Part shown: positions 1-9,571 of the stretch, in pieces
How positions within the stretch are numbered: the stretch's first letter is position 1
Layout of the letters: each line of letters starts with the position of its first letter
Assembly (NCBI GenBank): GCA_017470245.1
Contig: JAFUEV010000059.1
Span: forward strand, 1 to 64,000
Origin: a bacterium
Lineage (GTDB): Bacteria > Cyanobacteriota > Vampirovibrionia > Gastranaerophilales > Gastranaerophilaceae
Reading direction: 5' to 3'
Length of the DNA stretch: 64,000 nt
The notes under the pieces: model-generated
The model's database searches: none
What the model was told of the DNA's origin: nothing
Seen by the model: the letters and a program-made list of their open reading frames with translations, nothing else
Made by a program: the position numbers and the translations under genes

Positions 1-1155
1 GTTGAAATGTTTGTTGGTGTTGGTGCTTCAAGGGTTAGAGATTTGTTTGAACAAGCCAAAAAACATCAACCTTGTATTGTTTTTATAGATGAAATTGATG
101 CTGTTGGTCGTCAAAGAGGCGCAGGACTTGGTGGCGGGCATGATGAAAGAGAACAAACTCTTAACCAATTGCTTGTTGAAATGGATGGTTTTGACGGAAA
201 TACAAACATCATAATACTTGCTGCAACAAATAGACCCGATATATTAGATAATGCTCTATTAAGACCTGGAAGATTTGATCGTCAAATTATGGTTAGCCTT
301 CCGGATGTAAAAGGTAGAGAGTCTATACTACAAGTACACGCAAAAGGAAAGCCGCTTGATAAAGATGTAGATCTAAAGGTACTTGCAAAAAGAACACCCG
401 GATTTACCGGGGCAGACTTGCAGAGTCTATTAAATGAAGCTGCATTACTTGCTGCAAGAAGAGATAAAAATACTATAAATATGTCTGAAATTGATGATGC
501 AATAGATAGAGTAATTGCGGGAATAGAAAAGAAAAGTAAAGTTATGACTGATGAGGATAAGGAAATTACTTCTTATCATGAAGTTGGTCATGCCTTGCTT
601 GCTAAATTACTAAAAAATTGTGATGAATTGCATAAAGTAACGATTATTCCAAGAGGATACGCTTTAGGTATTACCTGGACACGCCCTGAAGATAATAAAG
701 TTCATGTAAGTAAAGCTAAGTTACTAGACCAAATTGCTATGACACTGGGTGGAAGAGTTGCTGAAGAAATTGTTTACGGTATCGATAAAATATCAACAGG
801 AGCTTCAAGTGACCTTGAAAAAGTTACCGAAATTGCTAAAAAGATGGTTTCCCGATGGGGAATGTCCGATAAAATGGGTGCTATGACATATGGTAAATCA
901 CAAGAACATGTATTTATGGGACGTGATTTCGGTACCACAAGAGATTTTTCCGAAGAATTTGCCGCTGAATTAGACAGAGAAGTAAAAAGAATTGTTGATA
1001 CTCAATATGATGTTGCAAAACAATTACTAATTGATCATCGTGATTTGTTAGATGCAATAGCTAAAGATTTATTGGAAAAAGAAACTCTTGATAATGATGA
1101 AGTTACTGCAATTATTGCAAAAATACGTGGTGAAGAGTTTACTGATACATTATAA
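1..1155 (+). CDS. ftsH: ATP-dependent zinc metalloprotease FtsH (5' truncated by window edge)
   Basis: This is the C-terminal 384 residues of a membrane-anchored AAA+ protease that degrades misassembled membrane and short-lived cytosolic proteins. The reading frame is open from base 1, so the transmembrane part and the Walker A loop lie off the window. Visible are Walker B (IVFIDEID), the second region of homology with its arginine fingers (AATNRPD to RPGRFDRQ) and the zinc site HEVGH at 577-591. The downstream [10 protein letters not shown] segment carries the third, acidic zinc ligand of the M41 family. The usual LGYT segment after the zinc site reads [11 protein letters not shown], a mild deviation. 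A membrane protein gene follows after 16 bases and may be cotranscribed. Confidence 0.97.
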   Translation, partial: VEMFVGVGASRVRDLFEQAKKHQPCIVFIDEIDAVGRQRGAGLGGGHDEREQTLNQLLVEMDGFDGNTNIIILAATNRPDILDNALLRPGRFDRQIMVSLPDVKGRESILQVHAKGKPLDKDVDLKVLAKRTPGFTGADLQSLLNEAALLAARRDKNTINMSEIDDAIDRVIAGIEKKSKVMTDEDKEITSYHEVGHALLAKLLKNCDELHKVTIIPRGYALGITWTRPEDNKVHVSKAKLLDQIAMTLGGRVAEEIVYGIDKISTGASSDLEKVTEIAKKMVSRWGMSDKMGAMTYGKSQEHVFMGRDFGTTRDFSEEFAAELDREVKRIVDTQYDVAKQLLIDHRDLLDAIAKDLLEKETLDNDEVTAIIAKIRGEEFTDTL

Positions 1156-1171
1156 AATAGAAGGATAGAAT

Positions 1172-1945
1172 ATGGCTTCATTAGTAACTGCAATTCGTAA
1201 TATAATGAGTGATGCTTGGTGGTTTATACCCGTAGGTATATTCACAGGTGTATTGTTTATGATTTTGGATCAATTGTATCATATACCTCAAACTGTTGAT
1301 AACCAAACAATTTGTTTTCTTTTGATAATATATTTCTTTTTATTGATAGGCGTTGCCGGGGTTAATATAAACAGAAATATAAATAATAAGAGTCCATTTT
1401 TTCCGGGAATAATAGCAATACCTGAAACTATTTTAAAATCTGTAGTGACAACATTAGCAATTGCTCCTGGGATTTGTCTTGCATACGGGTTATATAAAAT
1501 ATTAACAAATTTCCATTTTGAACAATTTTTATTAACCATAATATTCTATTCATTAGCAATTGCTTTAGTTGCGCCTTTTATACTGATTCCTGCCGTATTA
1601 TGTAATGCAAGAAGCAATCCGCTTGATGCTTTTAGATTTAATATTCTTTTTGAGGCTGCAGGTAATGTTATTGTACAAATGTTGTCATACCTAATCCAAT
1701 ATATACTTATAGTTGGTTCTGTTACTGCTGTTTTGTACTTTTTCTTACTTCAAATGCTAGGTGATCATTTCTCATTGTTAATATTGTTATGCTTACTAAT
1801 CGTAATAACATTTTTGTCTATATTCTCTTATGCTTCTGATATGTATGGAGATGTTATTCCGGAGATAAAAGAAAAAGAAGTAAAACGTAAAAAAACAAAA
1901 AATATTAATAAAAGAAGTGGTAATATAAAAAGAAACAGACCTTAA
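1172..1945 (+). CDS. Polytopic membrane protein of unknown function
   Basis: I do not recognise this 257-residue protein. About six hydrophobic segments span residues 15 to 220, and the last 30 residues form a strongly basic tail rich in lysine and arginine that should face the cytoplasm. The start is supported by an AAGGA box a few bases upstream. It sits 16 bases after ftsH on the same strand and ends three bases from the converging uvrB stop. Cotranscription with ftsH could mean a membrane-quality role, but nothing in the sequence proves that. Confidence 0.75.
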   Translation: MASLVTAIRNIMSDAWWFIPVGIFTGVLFMILDQLYHIPQTVDNQTICFLLIIYFFLLIGVAGVNINRNINNKSPFFPGIIAIPETILKSVVTTLAIAPGICLAYGLYKILTNFHFEQFLLTIIFYSLAIALVAPFILIPAVLCNARSNPLDAFRFNILFEAAGNVIVQMLSYLIQYILIVGSVTAVLYFFLLQMLGDHFSLLILLCLLIVITFLSIFSYASDMYGDVIPEIKEKEVKRKKTKNINKRSGNIKRNRP

Positions 1946-1948
1946 CTA

Positions 1949-3931
1949 TTAAGAAAGGCTTCTTAGTTTTTTAATTTGATTTCTTATTTCTGCAGCCCGT
2001 TCAAAATCAAGAATAGAGGCTGCTTTTTTCATTGCTTTTTCCAAATTATCCAGAACTTTAGGTAAATCATCTTTTGAAATGTTATTTTCAACCATTTCTT
2101 CAGCAACAATATCTTCTATATTTCTGTAACTTGCAACAAGTTGTAATAAGTTATTTTCAATTGGTTTTTTTATAGTTTGCGGAATTATATTATGTTCTTT
2201 ATTATATTGAAGCTGGATTTTACGTCTTCTTTCAGTTTCTTTTATTGCTTTATCCATACTGTCAGTTATTTTATCGGCATACATAATAACTTTTGAGCAA
2301 ACGTTTCTGGCTGCTCTTCCTATAGTTTGAATAAGACTTGTTTCTGAGCGTAAAAAGCCTTCTTTGTCCGCATCCATAATAGCAACAAGTGAAACTTCAG
2401 GTATATCAAGACCTTCTCTCAAAAGGTTTACTCCAATAAGAACATCAAATAAACCCAATCTTAAATCACGCAATATCTCTACTCGTTCAATAGAGACAAT
2501 TTCACTATGCAGATATCTGACTCTAATACCCATTTGTTGCAGATAATCGGTTAAATCTTCCGCCATTTTTTTTGTAAGTGTTGTTACTAAAATTCTTTCT
2601 TTTTTGTCTGTTACCTTTTTTATTTCTGCAATAAGGTCATCAACTTGATTTTTTGTTGGTTTTACAAAAATTTCAGGGTCAACAAGTCCTGTAGGACGAA
2701 TAATTTGTTCTACAAGTTGAGAAGAAACTGATTTCTCATAATTCCCGGGAGTTGCAGATACAAATATTTTTTGACCGACTTTGCTCCAAAATTCTTCAAT
2801 TTTAAGTGGACGGTTATCTTTTGCACTTGGAAGTCTAAAACCGTAATCAACAAGAACGGATTTTCTTGCCTGATCTCCATTGTACATTGCTGTTAATTGC
2901 GGTATAGAAACGTGAGATTCATCAATTACCAGTAAAAAATCGTCATTAAAATAATCTAATAAAGTTGCCGGGGCGCTTCCTACAGGACGTCTTTCTATTA
3001 TTCGTGAATAATTTTCAATTCCGCTGCAATAGCCCATTTCTTTTATCATTTCAATGTCATAATTAGTTCTTTGTTCTATTCTTTGCGCTTCGATAAGTTT
3101 ATTCTCAAATTCAAATTTTCTTATCTGCTCTTTTAATTCTTGTCTTATTAGTTTTATTGTTTGTTCTTTATCTTCATCACCTGAAATATAATGAACAGCG
3201 GGAAATATTATCGCTGTATCGACATTCTCAAGAATTTCTCCTGAAACGGGGTTTATTCTTGTTATTTTTTCAACTTCGTCGCCAAAAAGAGAAATACGAG
3301 TCACCATTTTTTCGTATGCAGGCATGATTTCAATTATATCGCCTCTCGGACGAAAAGTAGAACGAGTTAACTCTAAGTCATTTCTATTGTATTGGATTTT
3401 GACCAGTTCTTTTAGAAATGCATTCCTGTCTATTTCATCTCCGACCTGAATTTGAAGTGCACCTTTGAAATATTGTTCCGGTAATCCTAAGCCATAAATA
3501 CAACTTACGGATGCAACTACAATAACGTCGTTTCTTTCGTATAAACTTCTTGTTGTATTATGTCGCAGCCTGTCTATTTCATCATTTATTGATGCTGATT
3601 TTTCAATATAGGTATCACTTCTTGGAATATATGCCTCTGGTTGGTAATAATCATAGTAAGAAATAAAATATTCTACCGCATTATTGGGAAATAATTCTTT
3701 AAACTCATTGTACAATTGTGCTGCAAGTGTTTTATTGTGCGCTATAACAAGTGTTTGTTTTTGCATTTTTTCTATAACATTTGCAATTGTGAACGTTTTC
3801 CCTGAACCTGTTATACCCAAAAGAGTTTGAGCATCCATTCCGGAATTAAGACCTTTTACAATGGCATCAATTGCCTTTGGCTGATCTCCCGAAGGTTTGT
3901 ATTTTGAACATATTTCAAATGGTTTATTCAT
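1949..3931 (-). CDS. uvrB: UvrABC system protein B (excision nuclease helicase subunit)
   Basis: UvrB is the damage-verification subunit of nucleotide excision repair; it is loaded by UvrA and recruits UvrC. The 660-residue length is normal. The N terminus has the Walker A loop GITGSGKT near residue 40, followed by the [10 protein letters not shown] beta-hairpin that clamps DNA. Helicase motif DESHVS and the late motif QTIGRAARN are present. The C terminus carries a UVR domain ([12 protein letters not shown]) used to bind UvrC. There is no Shine-Dalgarno sequence before the ATG; instead a -10 element ends six bases upstream, so the mRNA is probably leaderless. It converges on the membrane protein gene at 1172-1945. 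Confidence 0.98.
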   Translation of the reverse strand: MNKPFEICSKYKPSGDQPKAIDAIVKGLNSGMDAQTLLGITGSGKTFTIANVIEKMQKQTLVIAHNKTLAAQLYNEFKELFPNNAVEYFISYYDYYQPEAYIPRSDTYIEKSASINDEIDRLRHNTTRSLYERNDVIVVASVSCIYGLGLPEQYFKGALQIQVGDEIDRNAFLKELVKIQYNRNDLELTRSTFRPRGDIIEIMPAYEKMVTRISLFGDEVEKITRINPVSGEILENVDTAIIFPAVHYISGDEDKEQTIKLIRQELKEQIRKFEFENKLIEAQRIEQRTNYDIEMIKEMGYCSGIENYSRIIERRPVGSAPATLLDYFNDDFLLVIDESHVSIPQLTAMYNGDQARKSVLVDYGFRLPSAKDNRPLKIEEFWSKVGQKIFVSATPGNYEKSVSSQLVEQIIRPTGLVDPEIFVKPTKNQVDDLIAEIKKVTDKKERILVTTLTKKMAEDLTDYLQQMGIRVRYLHSEIVSIERVEILRDLRLGLFDVLIGVNLLREGLDIPEVSLVAIMDADKEGFLRSETSLIQTIGRAARNVCSKVIMYADKITDSMDKAIKETERRRKIQLQYNKEHNIIPQTIKKPIENNLLQLVASYRNIEDIVAEEMVENNISKDDLPKVLDNLEKAMKKAASILDFERAAEIRNQIKKLRSLS

Positions 3932-3937
3932 AGTAGT

Positions 3938-3966
3938 ATTTTAAACCGAAAAATATTAAGCGACAA
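3938..3966 (-). promoter_or_regulatory. uvrB promoter, leaderless geometry
   Basis: Read on the minus strand, TTGTCG is followed by exactly 17 bases and then TAAAAT. Six bases (ACTACT) separate the -10 from the uvrB ATG, so the expected +1 falls on the A of the start codon. No purine-rich ribosome binding site fits in this space. Confidence 0.6.
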
Positions 3967-3991
3967 CTTATACAAATAAGGTGATATTTCA

Positions 3992-4873
3992 TTAGTTTAT
4001 TTCATTAAAGGTTTTAAAATGTATTTTTGCAACTTCATTTAGCCTTTGTTTTGTATAAGTATCGGCAAATCTTTTAGCTTGCTCTATAACATTAGATGAA
4101 ACACCTTTAGAAAATGGCATTTCATATTTAATTGACATATCATTTATTCTTTTTACAAATTCTGCTCTTGCAAGGACAGATGCTGCCGCTACTGCTATAT
4201 CTGCTTCTGCTCTTACCATTTGTTTTAAGGTAATGTTTTTACCTTTTTGCATTAATGCATTTTGAATTAAACTTTCGTCCCCGAATTTATCTGCTAAGGC
4301 ACAGTTGCAGGGTGATTTTTCCAAAATATTTTCTATTGCTCTTGCGTGTCCCCAGGCTAAAAGTTTATTTAAGTTTTTAAAGTTATCGTATAATTCATTG
4401 TATTTTATTGGTGTAATAACAACAACTGAATGAACTGCATTTGCTTTTATAATATTAGCGAATTGCAATATTTTCTTGTCATCAAGTTTTTTGCTGTCTT
4501 TTATCCCAAGGTCAATAAATTTTTGCTTGCAATTGTTATCAACTTGAACACCTGCAATAACAAGCGGTCCAAAAAAATCACCTTTGCCTGATTCATCAGT
4601 TCCAATATATTTATCTTCTTTTATTTCTACTGATGTTTCGGCATTATTAGTTGATTTTATTCCGAGAAAGTCATTAATTTCATTGGCTATATTATCAACA
4701 TTTTTACCCTGCATAAGGAATTTCCCGCTAGTATAATATATTGCCTGACATTCGGCGGTTTTTGCTCTCCATACGGAATATTGAACAACATCAAAAATTG
4801 CATTATGCTCAGTAAGTATTTTTTTTATTTTATCTGCCTGTAAAGCTGTAATTTTTATAGTATAAGTGTTCAT
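3992..4873 (-). CDS. rnhC: Ribonuclease HIII
   Basis: This enzyme cleaves the RNA strand of RNA-DNA hybrids. The 293-residue protein has an N-terminal TBP-like substrate-binding domain (about residues 1-85) followed by the type 2 RNase H core. The HIII signature DESGKGDFFGPL appears near residue 94, with further acidic catalytic positions in KDSKKL and in the ADIAVAAASVLAR helix. The gene lies 60 bases upstream of uvrB on the same strand and is divergent from the hydrolase at 4923. The ATG has no Shine-Dalgarno sequence, and an extended -10 ends six bases before it. Confidence 0.95.
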   Translation of the reverse strand: MNTYTIKITALQADKIKKILTEHNAIFDVVQYSVWRAKTAECQAIYYTSGKFLMQGKNVDNIANEINDFLGIKSTNNAETSVEIKEDKYIGTDESGKGDFFGPLVIAGVQVDNNCKQKFIDLGIKDSKKLDDKKILQFANIIKANAVHSVVVITPIKYNELYDNFKNLNKLLAWGHARAIENILEKSPCNCALADKFGDESLIQNALMQKGKNITLKQMVRAEADIAVAAASVLARAEFVKRINDMSIKYEMPFSKGVSSNVIEQAKRFADTYTKQRLNEVAKIHFKTFNEIN

Positions 4874-4879
4874 AATTCT

Positions 4880-4888
4880 AAAATATCA
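4880..4888 (-). promoter_or_regulatory. rnhC extended -10, leaderless geometry
   Basis: On the minus strand TGATATTTT forms an extended -10 (TG-A-TATTTT). Six bases lie between it and the ATG at 4873, placing +1 on the initiator A. I see no good -35 element, as is common for extended -10 promoters. Confidence 0.5.
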
Positions 4889-4894
4889 TAAACA

Positions 4895-4903
4895 TGGTAT
4901 ACT
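4895..4903 (+). promoter_or_regulatory. Extended -10 promoter of the hydrolase gene
   Basis: TGGTATACT is an extended -10 that would start transcription near 4910. That leaves a leader of about 13 bases holding the AAGAGG ribosome binding site. It lies back-to-back with the rnhC promoter. Confidence 0.5.
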
Positions 4904-4922
4904 TATTAAAAAAGAGGAAAAT

Positions 4923-5549
4923 ATGGAATTAACAATAAAACAAACCGGACCTTTGGATGTAAATACATATATATTAAAAGATAATCAATCAAAAGAAGCT
5001 GTAATAATAGATGTTGGCGGATCTTTTGAAACAATAAAGAAAGAGCTTGACGAACAAGGCTATAAAATAAAATATATTTTAAATACCCACGGGCATTTTG
5101 ATCATGTATTAGGTGAAGTTGAAGTTCAACAAAAATATCCTGATATTCCAATATACATGCATAAAGATGACCTTTCTCATCTTTCCAGAATAAAAGAAGA
5201 AATGGGCTGGTTTGGTTGTGTTAATGTTCCTGATACTCTTAAAATTAATTCTTTTATAGATGAAAATACAACGTTAAGTATAGGTACATTTCCTATAAAA
5301 GTTTTATATACTCCGGGACACTCAAAAGGCAGTTTGAGTTACTATGTCGACGGAAAGGTATTCACGGGTGATGCACTGTTTTATCGTTCAATAGGTAGAA
5401 CTGATTTCTATGACGGAGATTATGATACACTTATCCATTCAATAAAGACTAATCTTCTTCCTCTGCCTGATGATACAGTTGTATATCCTGGACATGGACC
5501 TAGTTCAACTATCAAAAATGAGAAAACCTATAATACATACATTAAATAA
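4923..5549 (+). CDS. Metallo-beta-lactamase-fold hydrolase, glyoxalase II type
   Basis: This 208-residue protein has the complete metal-site set of the glyoxalase II/MBL family: THGHFDH near residue 58, the histidine of YTPGHSKG, the aspartate of FTGDALF and the final histidine of YPGHGPS. Such stand-alone enzymes hydrolyse thioesters such as S-lactoylglutathione or related compounds; the actual substrate is unknown. I chose the ATG at 4923 because AAGAGG precedes it by a normal distance; an upstream ATG at 4866 would overlap rnhC and precede the likely transcription start. Confidence 0.9.
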   Translation: MELTIKQTGPLDVNTYILKDNQSKEAVIIDVGGSFETIKKELDEQGYKIKYILNTHGHFDHVLGEVEVQQKYPDIPIYMHKDDLSHLSRIKEEMGWFGCVNVPDTLKINSFIDENTTLSIGTFPIKVLYTPGHSKGSLSYYVDGKVFTGDALFYRSIGRTDFYDGDYDTLIHSIKTNLLPLPDDTVVYPGHGPSSTIKNEKTYNTYIK

Positions 5550-5576
5550 AAAAGAGACCGTTAGGATTTAAAATAA

Positions 5577-5702
5577 TTATACTGTTTCAAAAGAGAGACC
5601 ATTCATTTGGACATATTCTTGTAATCCTTTTACAACTTCATCTCTTAATTCTAATAAAAATATACCAAGATTTTCGGCTAAGTTTTGGTTAAATTCGTTC
5701 AT
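5577..5702 (-). CDS. Small 41-residue protein of unknown function
   Basis: On the minus strand an ATG with an AAGGAAAG box eight bases upstream opens a 41-codon frame ending in TAA. The product begins MNEFNQNLAENLG and reads as one amphipathic acidic helix (LGIFLLELRDEVVKGLQEYV). Codon use resembles the neighbours. It sits alone between two plus-strand genes. I see no known motif. The ribosome binding site and helical composition favour a real small gene over chance. The stretch 5703-5942 next to it holds its leader and the promoter of the following gene and nothing else I can name. Confidence 0.5.
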   Translation of the reverse strand: MNEFNQNLAENLGIFLLELRDEVVKGLQEYVQMNGLSFETV

Positions 5703-5942
5703 TTTTCTTTCCTTTTTACCAGATACTATATTTATCGGCATATTAATTTGATTCTTTAATTTGGGTTATAAAAAATATATACTTTGTTACAAAAAAGTAA
5801 TAATTTATTCCTATAAAAGATTGATAAATTTAGAAAAAACTTTCAAATTTTCATTATTATTTACATCAAAAGTATGATATTCAAAATTCATAAATATGGT
5901 ACTCTTATGTACACAAGGATGAAAGAAATAGAAAGGGCTATT

Positions 5943-6413
5943 ATGCAAATAGGAAAAATTAGTTTACACACAACAAAAGCAGCTCAAAATAATGCTGCAA
6001 CAAACAAAACAACTACACCAAGTAAGACAAATAAATTAAGTACAAATCCTTTTGGTGTTAGTTTTAAAGGAAATGTAATTCAAGCTGACGTATTTGAAAG
6101 CAGCTCAAAAAAAGCTGACAACGGTATTATTGAAAAAAGTAAATTATTTGCAAGTGCTGTTGTAAGTGGTATAAATAATTTTAATGAAGCTTTTAAATCA
6201 AGAGTAAACGCAATTGTTTCTTTTGGTAAAAAAGTAACTACAAATATATTTGATACAATGGAAAAAATAGGAAATACCGAATTATCATTTAATATGGATG
6301 GTATTAAAAATAGACTTTTCCCTGACAGAGAATACAGTGTTAAAAACCTCACTACTAAATCTGTTGATGAACTGAAGACGATGTGGACGGATTTGACACC
6401 GGTAGAAGCATAA
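5943..6413 (+). CDS. SFKGN-motif protein, function unknown
   Basis: This 156-residue soluble protein has no recognisable domain. The first 35 residues are a low-complexity Thr/Asn/Lys region, followed by SFKGN at residues 40-44 and then helical segments to the end. The start at 5943 follows an AGAAAGGG box; an in-frame upstream ATG at 5874 lacks one. The gene lies 25 bases upstream of the small helical-repeat gene and is probably cotranscribed with it. The same SFKGN peptide occurs near the N terminus of the HD-domain protein encoded at 12689-16363. Confidence 0.7.
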   Translation: MQIGKISLHTTKAAQNNAATNKTTTPSKTNKLSTNPFGVSFKGNVIQADVFESSSKKADNGIIEKSKLFASAVVSGINNFNEAFKSRVNAIVSFGKKVTTNIFDTMEKIGNTELSFNMDGIKNRLFPDREYSVKNLTTKSVDELKTMWTDLTPVEA

Positions 6414-6438
6414 ATTAAGAGTAAAAGGGAGAAGAGAT

Positions 6439-6807
6439 ATGGAAAATATTCAAAAAGTAAGAAATATAATTAAAGCATTGGGTGAACACCAAGATTCGGC
6501 TGCAGCAATTCAACTCCTAACAGAATTAGGTACAAACTCTGCCGATGATGAAATAAGAGAATTGACAGCTCAAACTTTAATTCAAAAAAATACACATGAA
6601 TCTTTAAGAGTTGTTTTAATCTCTAAAGGTAAAGGTATAAATGACCTTAGTGCAAGAGTTGCAATGGCTTCTATTAATGAATTATTATCATTAAAAGATA
6701 AAACTGAAGCTATTAAAATTCTTGATGATACTATTAAAATGCATTCAGAAGAAGATGTTAGAAATACAGCTCGTTCCGTACGTGCATTAATGACATTTTC
6801 ATCATAG
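6439..6807 (+). CDS. Small HEAT-like helical protein
   Basis: This 122-residue protein is almost entirely helical. Segments such as AAIQLLTELGTNSADDEIRE, LSARVAMASINELLSLKD and VRNTARSVRALM look like three HEAT-type helix pairs, a fold used for protein binding. A clear GGGAGAAGAG box precedes the ATG. It follows the SFKGN protein by 25 bases and is closed by the terminator at 6867. No family assignment is certain. Confidence 0.7.
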   Translation: MENIQKVRNIIKALGEHQDSAAAIQLLTELGTNSADDEIRELTAQTLIQKNTHESLRVVLISKGKGINDLSARVAMASINELLSLKDKTEAIKILDDTIKMHSEEDVRNTARSVRALMTFSS

Positions 6808-6866
6808 ATATAAGTAAATATCCTATTTGACGAAACATTAAAAATAGTCTTTATTTCATATAGAAG

Positions 6867-6893
6867 CACCTCTTTTAAAGAGGTGTTTTATTT
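6867..6893 (+). terminator. Rho-independent terminator
   Basis: CACCTCT pairs with AGAGGTG across a five-base loop and is followed by TTTTATTT. It ends the transcription unit of 5943-6807 and overlaps the stop of the converging MFS gene. Confidence 0.75.
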
Positions 6894-8111
6894 ATTAAAT
6901 TGTAATTTGCTAAATCTGTATAAAAAATATAAAGAAGCTGCCAGAAGTATAAGACCTAAAATAATCAAAGTATTTTTAATACCTATGTGTTCAGCGACAG
7001 TTCCTGCACAAAAACTGCTTATTGATGTTGTTCCAAGGTAGCATATTGCATGTATACTCATTACTCTGCCTCTTTTTTCATTATCGATAATTGATTGAAT
7101 AAGTGTATTTACAGATGTAATACAAGCGGTCATACCAAGTCCGAGGAAGAACATAAATATAATTGAAAGTTTAATATTGTTGGAAAATCCAAGTAAAATA
7201 AAACTTATACTGAAAACAATTCCCCCTATGCATTCTATATATTTTAATCCTCTGATTGTATTTTTAGATGCTATTAATAAAGAGGAAATTAAAGCGCCTA
7301 TTCCTGCTGCAGCCATTAAAAATCCAAGCGTATCAGCATTCGCATTAAATACATCTTTTGTATAAATTGGCATTAACATGGGATATGTCATACCAAGAAA
7401 ACAGAATAAACTTAAAAAGATAAGTATTAAAATTATCCTTATATCGCTTTTTACGTATTCAATACCTTCTTTTAATCCTTCAAGGAGAGTTTCTTCTTTT
7501 ACGTGTTCACTTTTTTGTTCATTTATTTTCATAAATGAAACAAGAATTACAGATGGAAGAAAACATAAAAAATTAATCAAAAAACACATTCCTTCACCAG
7601 TCGCAGCAATCAAAATACCACCAATTGCTGGGCCTGCCAATCTCGCCAAATTAAAACAAGTAGAATTTAAAGATATAGCATTACCTAAATCTTTTTTATC
7701 GTCAACAAGAAATACAAACATTGATTGTCTTAAGGGAATATCAATTGCTGCAATAGCATTCAACATTATTCCCAGTAATATAATATTCCAAATCCTTATT
7801 AATCCTGATAAAGTTAAAATTGCAAGAAGTAATGATTGAACGGCAAAAAGAATTTGTATAATTATCAGTAATTTATGTCTGCTGAATTTATCAATAATAA
7901 CACCTGCAAAAGGTGTTACAAAAAATAGTGGTATTGCATTAAAAAACATTATCGTACCCATCATAAACGGGGATTTTGTCATGTTATAAACAAGCCAGCC
8001 CATTGCTATATTTTGAATCCACAATCCTATTTGTGAAGCAATAAGCCCCGGAAAAAACAATCTGAAATTTTTGTATTTTAATGATCTAAATGTAGATAAT
8101 ATTCTGTTCAT
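6888..8111 (-). CDS. Major facilitator superfamily exporter
   Basis: The 407-residue protein has about twelve transmembrane helices and the overall look of the MFS_3/EntS group of efflux pumps. The conserved loop between helices 2 and 3 appears as GVIIDKFSRHKLL near residue 75. The ATG is preceded by GGGGA. The gene is divergent from leuB. The substrate cannot be read from the sequence; drug or metabolite export is the usual role of this family. Confidence 0.88.
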   Translation of the reverse strand: MNRILSTFRSLKYKNFRLFFPGLIASQIGLWIQNIAMGWLVYNMTKSPFMMGTIMFFNAIPLFFVTPFAGVIIDKFSRHKLLIIIQILFAVQSLLLAILTLSGLIRIWNIILLGIMLNAIAAIDIPLRQSMFVFLVDDKKDLGNAISLNSTCFNLARLAGPAIGGILIAATGEGMCFLINFLCFLPSVILVSFMKINEQKSEHVKEETLLEGLKEGIEYVKSDIRIILILIFLSLFCFLGMTYPMLMPIYTKDVFNANADTLGFLMAAAGIGALISSLLIASKNTIRGLKYIECIGGIVFSISFILLGFSNNIKLSIIFMFFLGLGMTACITSVNTLIQSIIDNEKRGRVMSIHAICYLGTTSISSFCAGTVAEHIGIKNTLIILGLILLAASLYFLYRFSKLQFNK

Positions 8112-8165
8112 GAAACATTCCCCAAATTATTATTTAATACTGATAAAAAAATATCAAATTTTTAG

Positions 8166-8171
8166 TATAAT
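8166..8171 (+). promoter_or_regulatory. leuB -10 element
   Basis: TATAAT is followed by a short leader of about 16 bases that contains GGAGG just upstream of the leuB ATG. A -35 element is not clear. Confidence 0.5.
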
Positions 8172-8193
8172 TAGTTTAACGGAGGATTAATAT

Positions 8194-9273
8194 ATGAAAA
8201 CATATAACATAGCATTATTGGCAGGTGACGGAACAGGAAAAGAAGTAACTGATGAAGCCGTAAAAGTTCTAAAAACAATAGGTGAAAAATATTCTGTAAA
8301 TTTCAATTTTGAACCTGCATTAATAGGTGGATGTGCATATGATGTATTTAAAAAACCATTACCTGACGAAACATTAAATATTGCAAAAACTTCTGATGCT
8401 GTATTATTAGGTGCTGTAGGTGATTGGAAATATGATACACTTCCTCCTGAAGTACGTCCTGAACGTGCTTTACTTGGAATTAGAAAAGAATTGAATTTGT
8501 TTGCTAATTTACGACCTGCAACTGTGTATCCTGAACTCACACAATTGTCGCCTCTAAAAGAACACGTTGTATCGGGAACAGATATCATGATAGTAAGAGA
8601 ACTCACGGGTGATGTATATTTCGGTACTCCCAAAGGAATTGAAACGAAAAATGGTGAACGTTTCGGTTTTAATAATATGTGTTATTACGAGAGTGAAATA
8701 AGAAGAATTGCACATGTTGCTTTTAAAGTTGCAATGCAGAGAAATAAAAAACTTTGCAGTGTTGATAAGGCTAATGTACTTGATGTATCAAGACTTTGGA
8801 GAGAAATAGTTACTGAAGTATCAAAAGAATATCCACAAGTTGAATTATCATATATGTATGTTGACAATGCTGCAATGCAGATTATAAGAAATCCGAAACA
8901 ATTTGATGTTATTTTAACCGGAAATATTTTTGGTGATATATTGTCTGATGAAGCATCTATGCTCTCAGGATCTTTAGGTTTGTTACCAAGCGCGTCTCTA
9001 TCTGATTCAAAACCTGCAATGTATGAACCTATTCACGGCAGTGCCCCTGATTTGAAAGGGCAAAATATTGTTAATCCTATTGCTACAATTCTTTCGGCTG
9101 CAATGATGTTAAAATATTCTTTTGATATGAATTTGGCATATGATGATATTGTAAATTCAATAAGAAAAGCACTTAAAGATGGCTACAGAACAAAAGATAT
9201 CGCTCAGGAGGGGACTAATATAATTGGGACAACTCAAATGGGGGATGTTATAAAAAATAATATCCTAGTCTGA
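8194..9273 (+). CDS. leuB: 3-isopropylmalate dehydrogenase
   Basis: LeuB oxidatively decarboxylates 3-isopropylmalate in leucine synthesis, using NAD and a divalent metal. The 359-residue length is standard. The N terminus AGDGTGKEV, the [11 protein letters not shown] loop, the [11 protein letters not shown] segment and the metal-binding stretch near [12 protein letters not shown] are all family features. [11 protein letters not shown] near the C terminus contacts the cofactor. The ATG follows a perfect GGAGG. Other leucine genes are not in the window, so it is not part of a compact leu operon here. Confidence 0.96.
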   Translation: MKTYNIALLAGDGTGKEVTDEAVKVLKTIGEKYSVNFNFEPALIGGCAYDVFKKPLPDETLNIAKTSDAVLLGAVGDWKYDTLPPEVRPERALLGIRKELNLFANLRPATVYPELTQLSPLKEHVVSGTDIMIVRELTGDVYFGTPKGIETKNGERFGFNNMCYYESEIRRIAHVAFKVAMQRNKKLCSVDKANVLDVSRLWREIVTEVSKEYPQVELSYMYVDNAAMQIIRNPKQFDVILTGNIFGDILSDEASMLSGSLGLLPSASLSDSKPAMYEPIHGSAPDLKGQNIVNPIATILSAAMMLKYSFDMNLAYDDIVNSIRKALKDGYRTKDIAQEGTNIIGTTQMGDVIKNNILV

Positions 9274-9327
9274 TAGTATTAGCATTATAGCACTATTATT
9301 CTCAAAAAAGATTATTCTTCAGGGTAA

Positions 9328-9355
9328 TGAAAGGCATGTGAAAATCATTTATAGT
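9328..9355 (+). promoter_or_regulatory. Promoter of candidate small RNA
   Basis: TGAAAG, 16 bases, then TATAGT. The predicted +1 is base 9362, exactly the first base of the 13-bp inverted repeat that closes the candidate RNA. Confidence 0.45.
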
Positions 9356-9361
9356 AAAAAT

Positions 9362-9450
9362 GTAGATTGAAACAAACGGACACTTTAATTCGGGGTTGCG
9401 AAAAAGTATTATTGACATCGTTCGGTACATCTGTTTCAATCTACTCTTTT
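9362..9450 (+). ncRNA. Candidate small structured RNA
   Basis: The 13 bases at 9362-9374 (GTAGATTGAAACA) are the exact reverse complement of 9432-9444, so the two ends of the transcript can pair. Inside, 9382-9407 forms a second hairpin in which ACTTT and TTCG pair with AAAGT and CGAA across GGGTTG, with a two-base bulge. A T-rich tract (TCTTTTATGTTTT) follows the closing arm. No open frame fills the 298 bases between leuB and the next gene. It does not match the SRP RNA, tmRNA or RNase P cores that I know, and it is too short for 6S RNA. The mobile mini-element explanation is less likely because of the matched promoter. Confidence 0.5.
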
Positions 9451-9571
9451 ATGTTTTGAAATTACTCGATTGTTATTTTATTTTTATACCATAGGGTATA
9501 AAGTTTTCTGTGCAATATATGTTAAAATATTATATAATATGTTTTATGTTGTTAGTATATCGAGGTTAATA

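Noticed and set aside
7177-7839. Plus-strand frames of 62 and 153 codons opposite the MFS exporter
   Set aside because: Antisense shadows of a clear transporter; no start signals or domain content.
8187-8633. 148-codon minus-strand frame inside leuB
   Set aside because: It is the antisense shadow of a well-conserved enzyme and has Ser/Pro-rich composition typical of such shadows.
9362-9444. GATTGAAAC ends like those of CRISPR repeats
   Set aside because: Only one inverted pair exists, with no direct repeats, spacers or cas genes; the RNA-gene reading explains it better.
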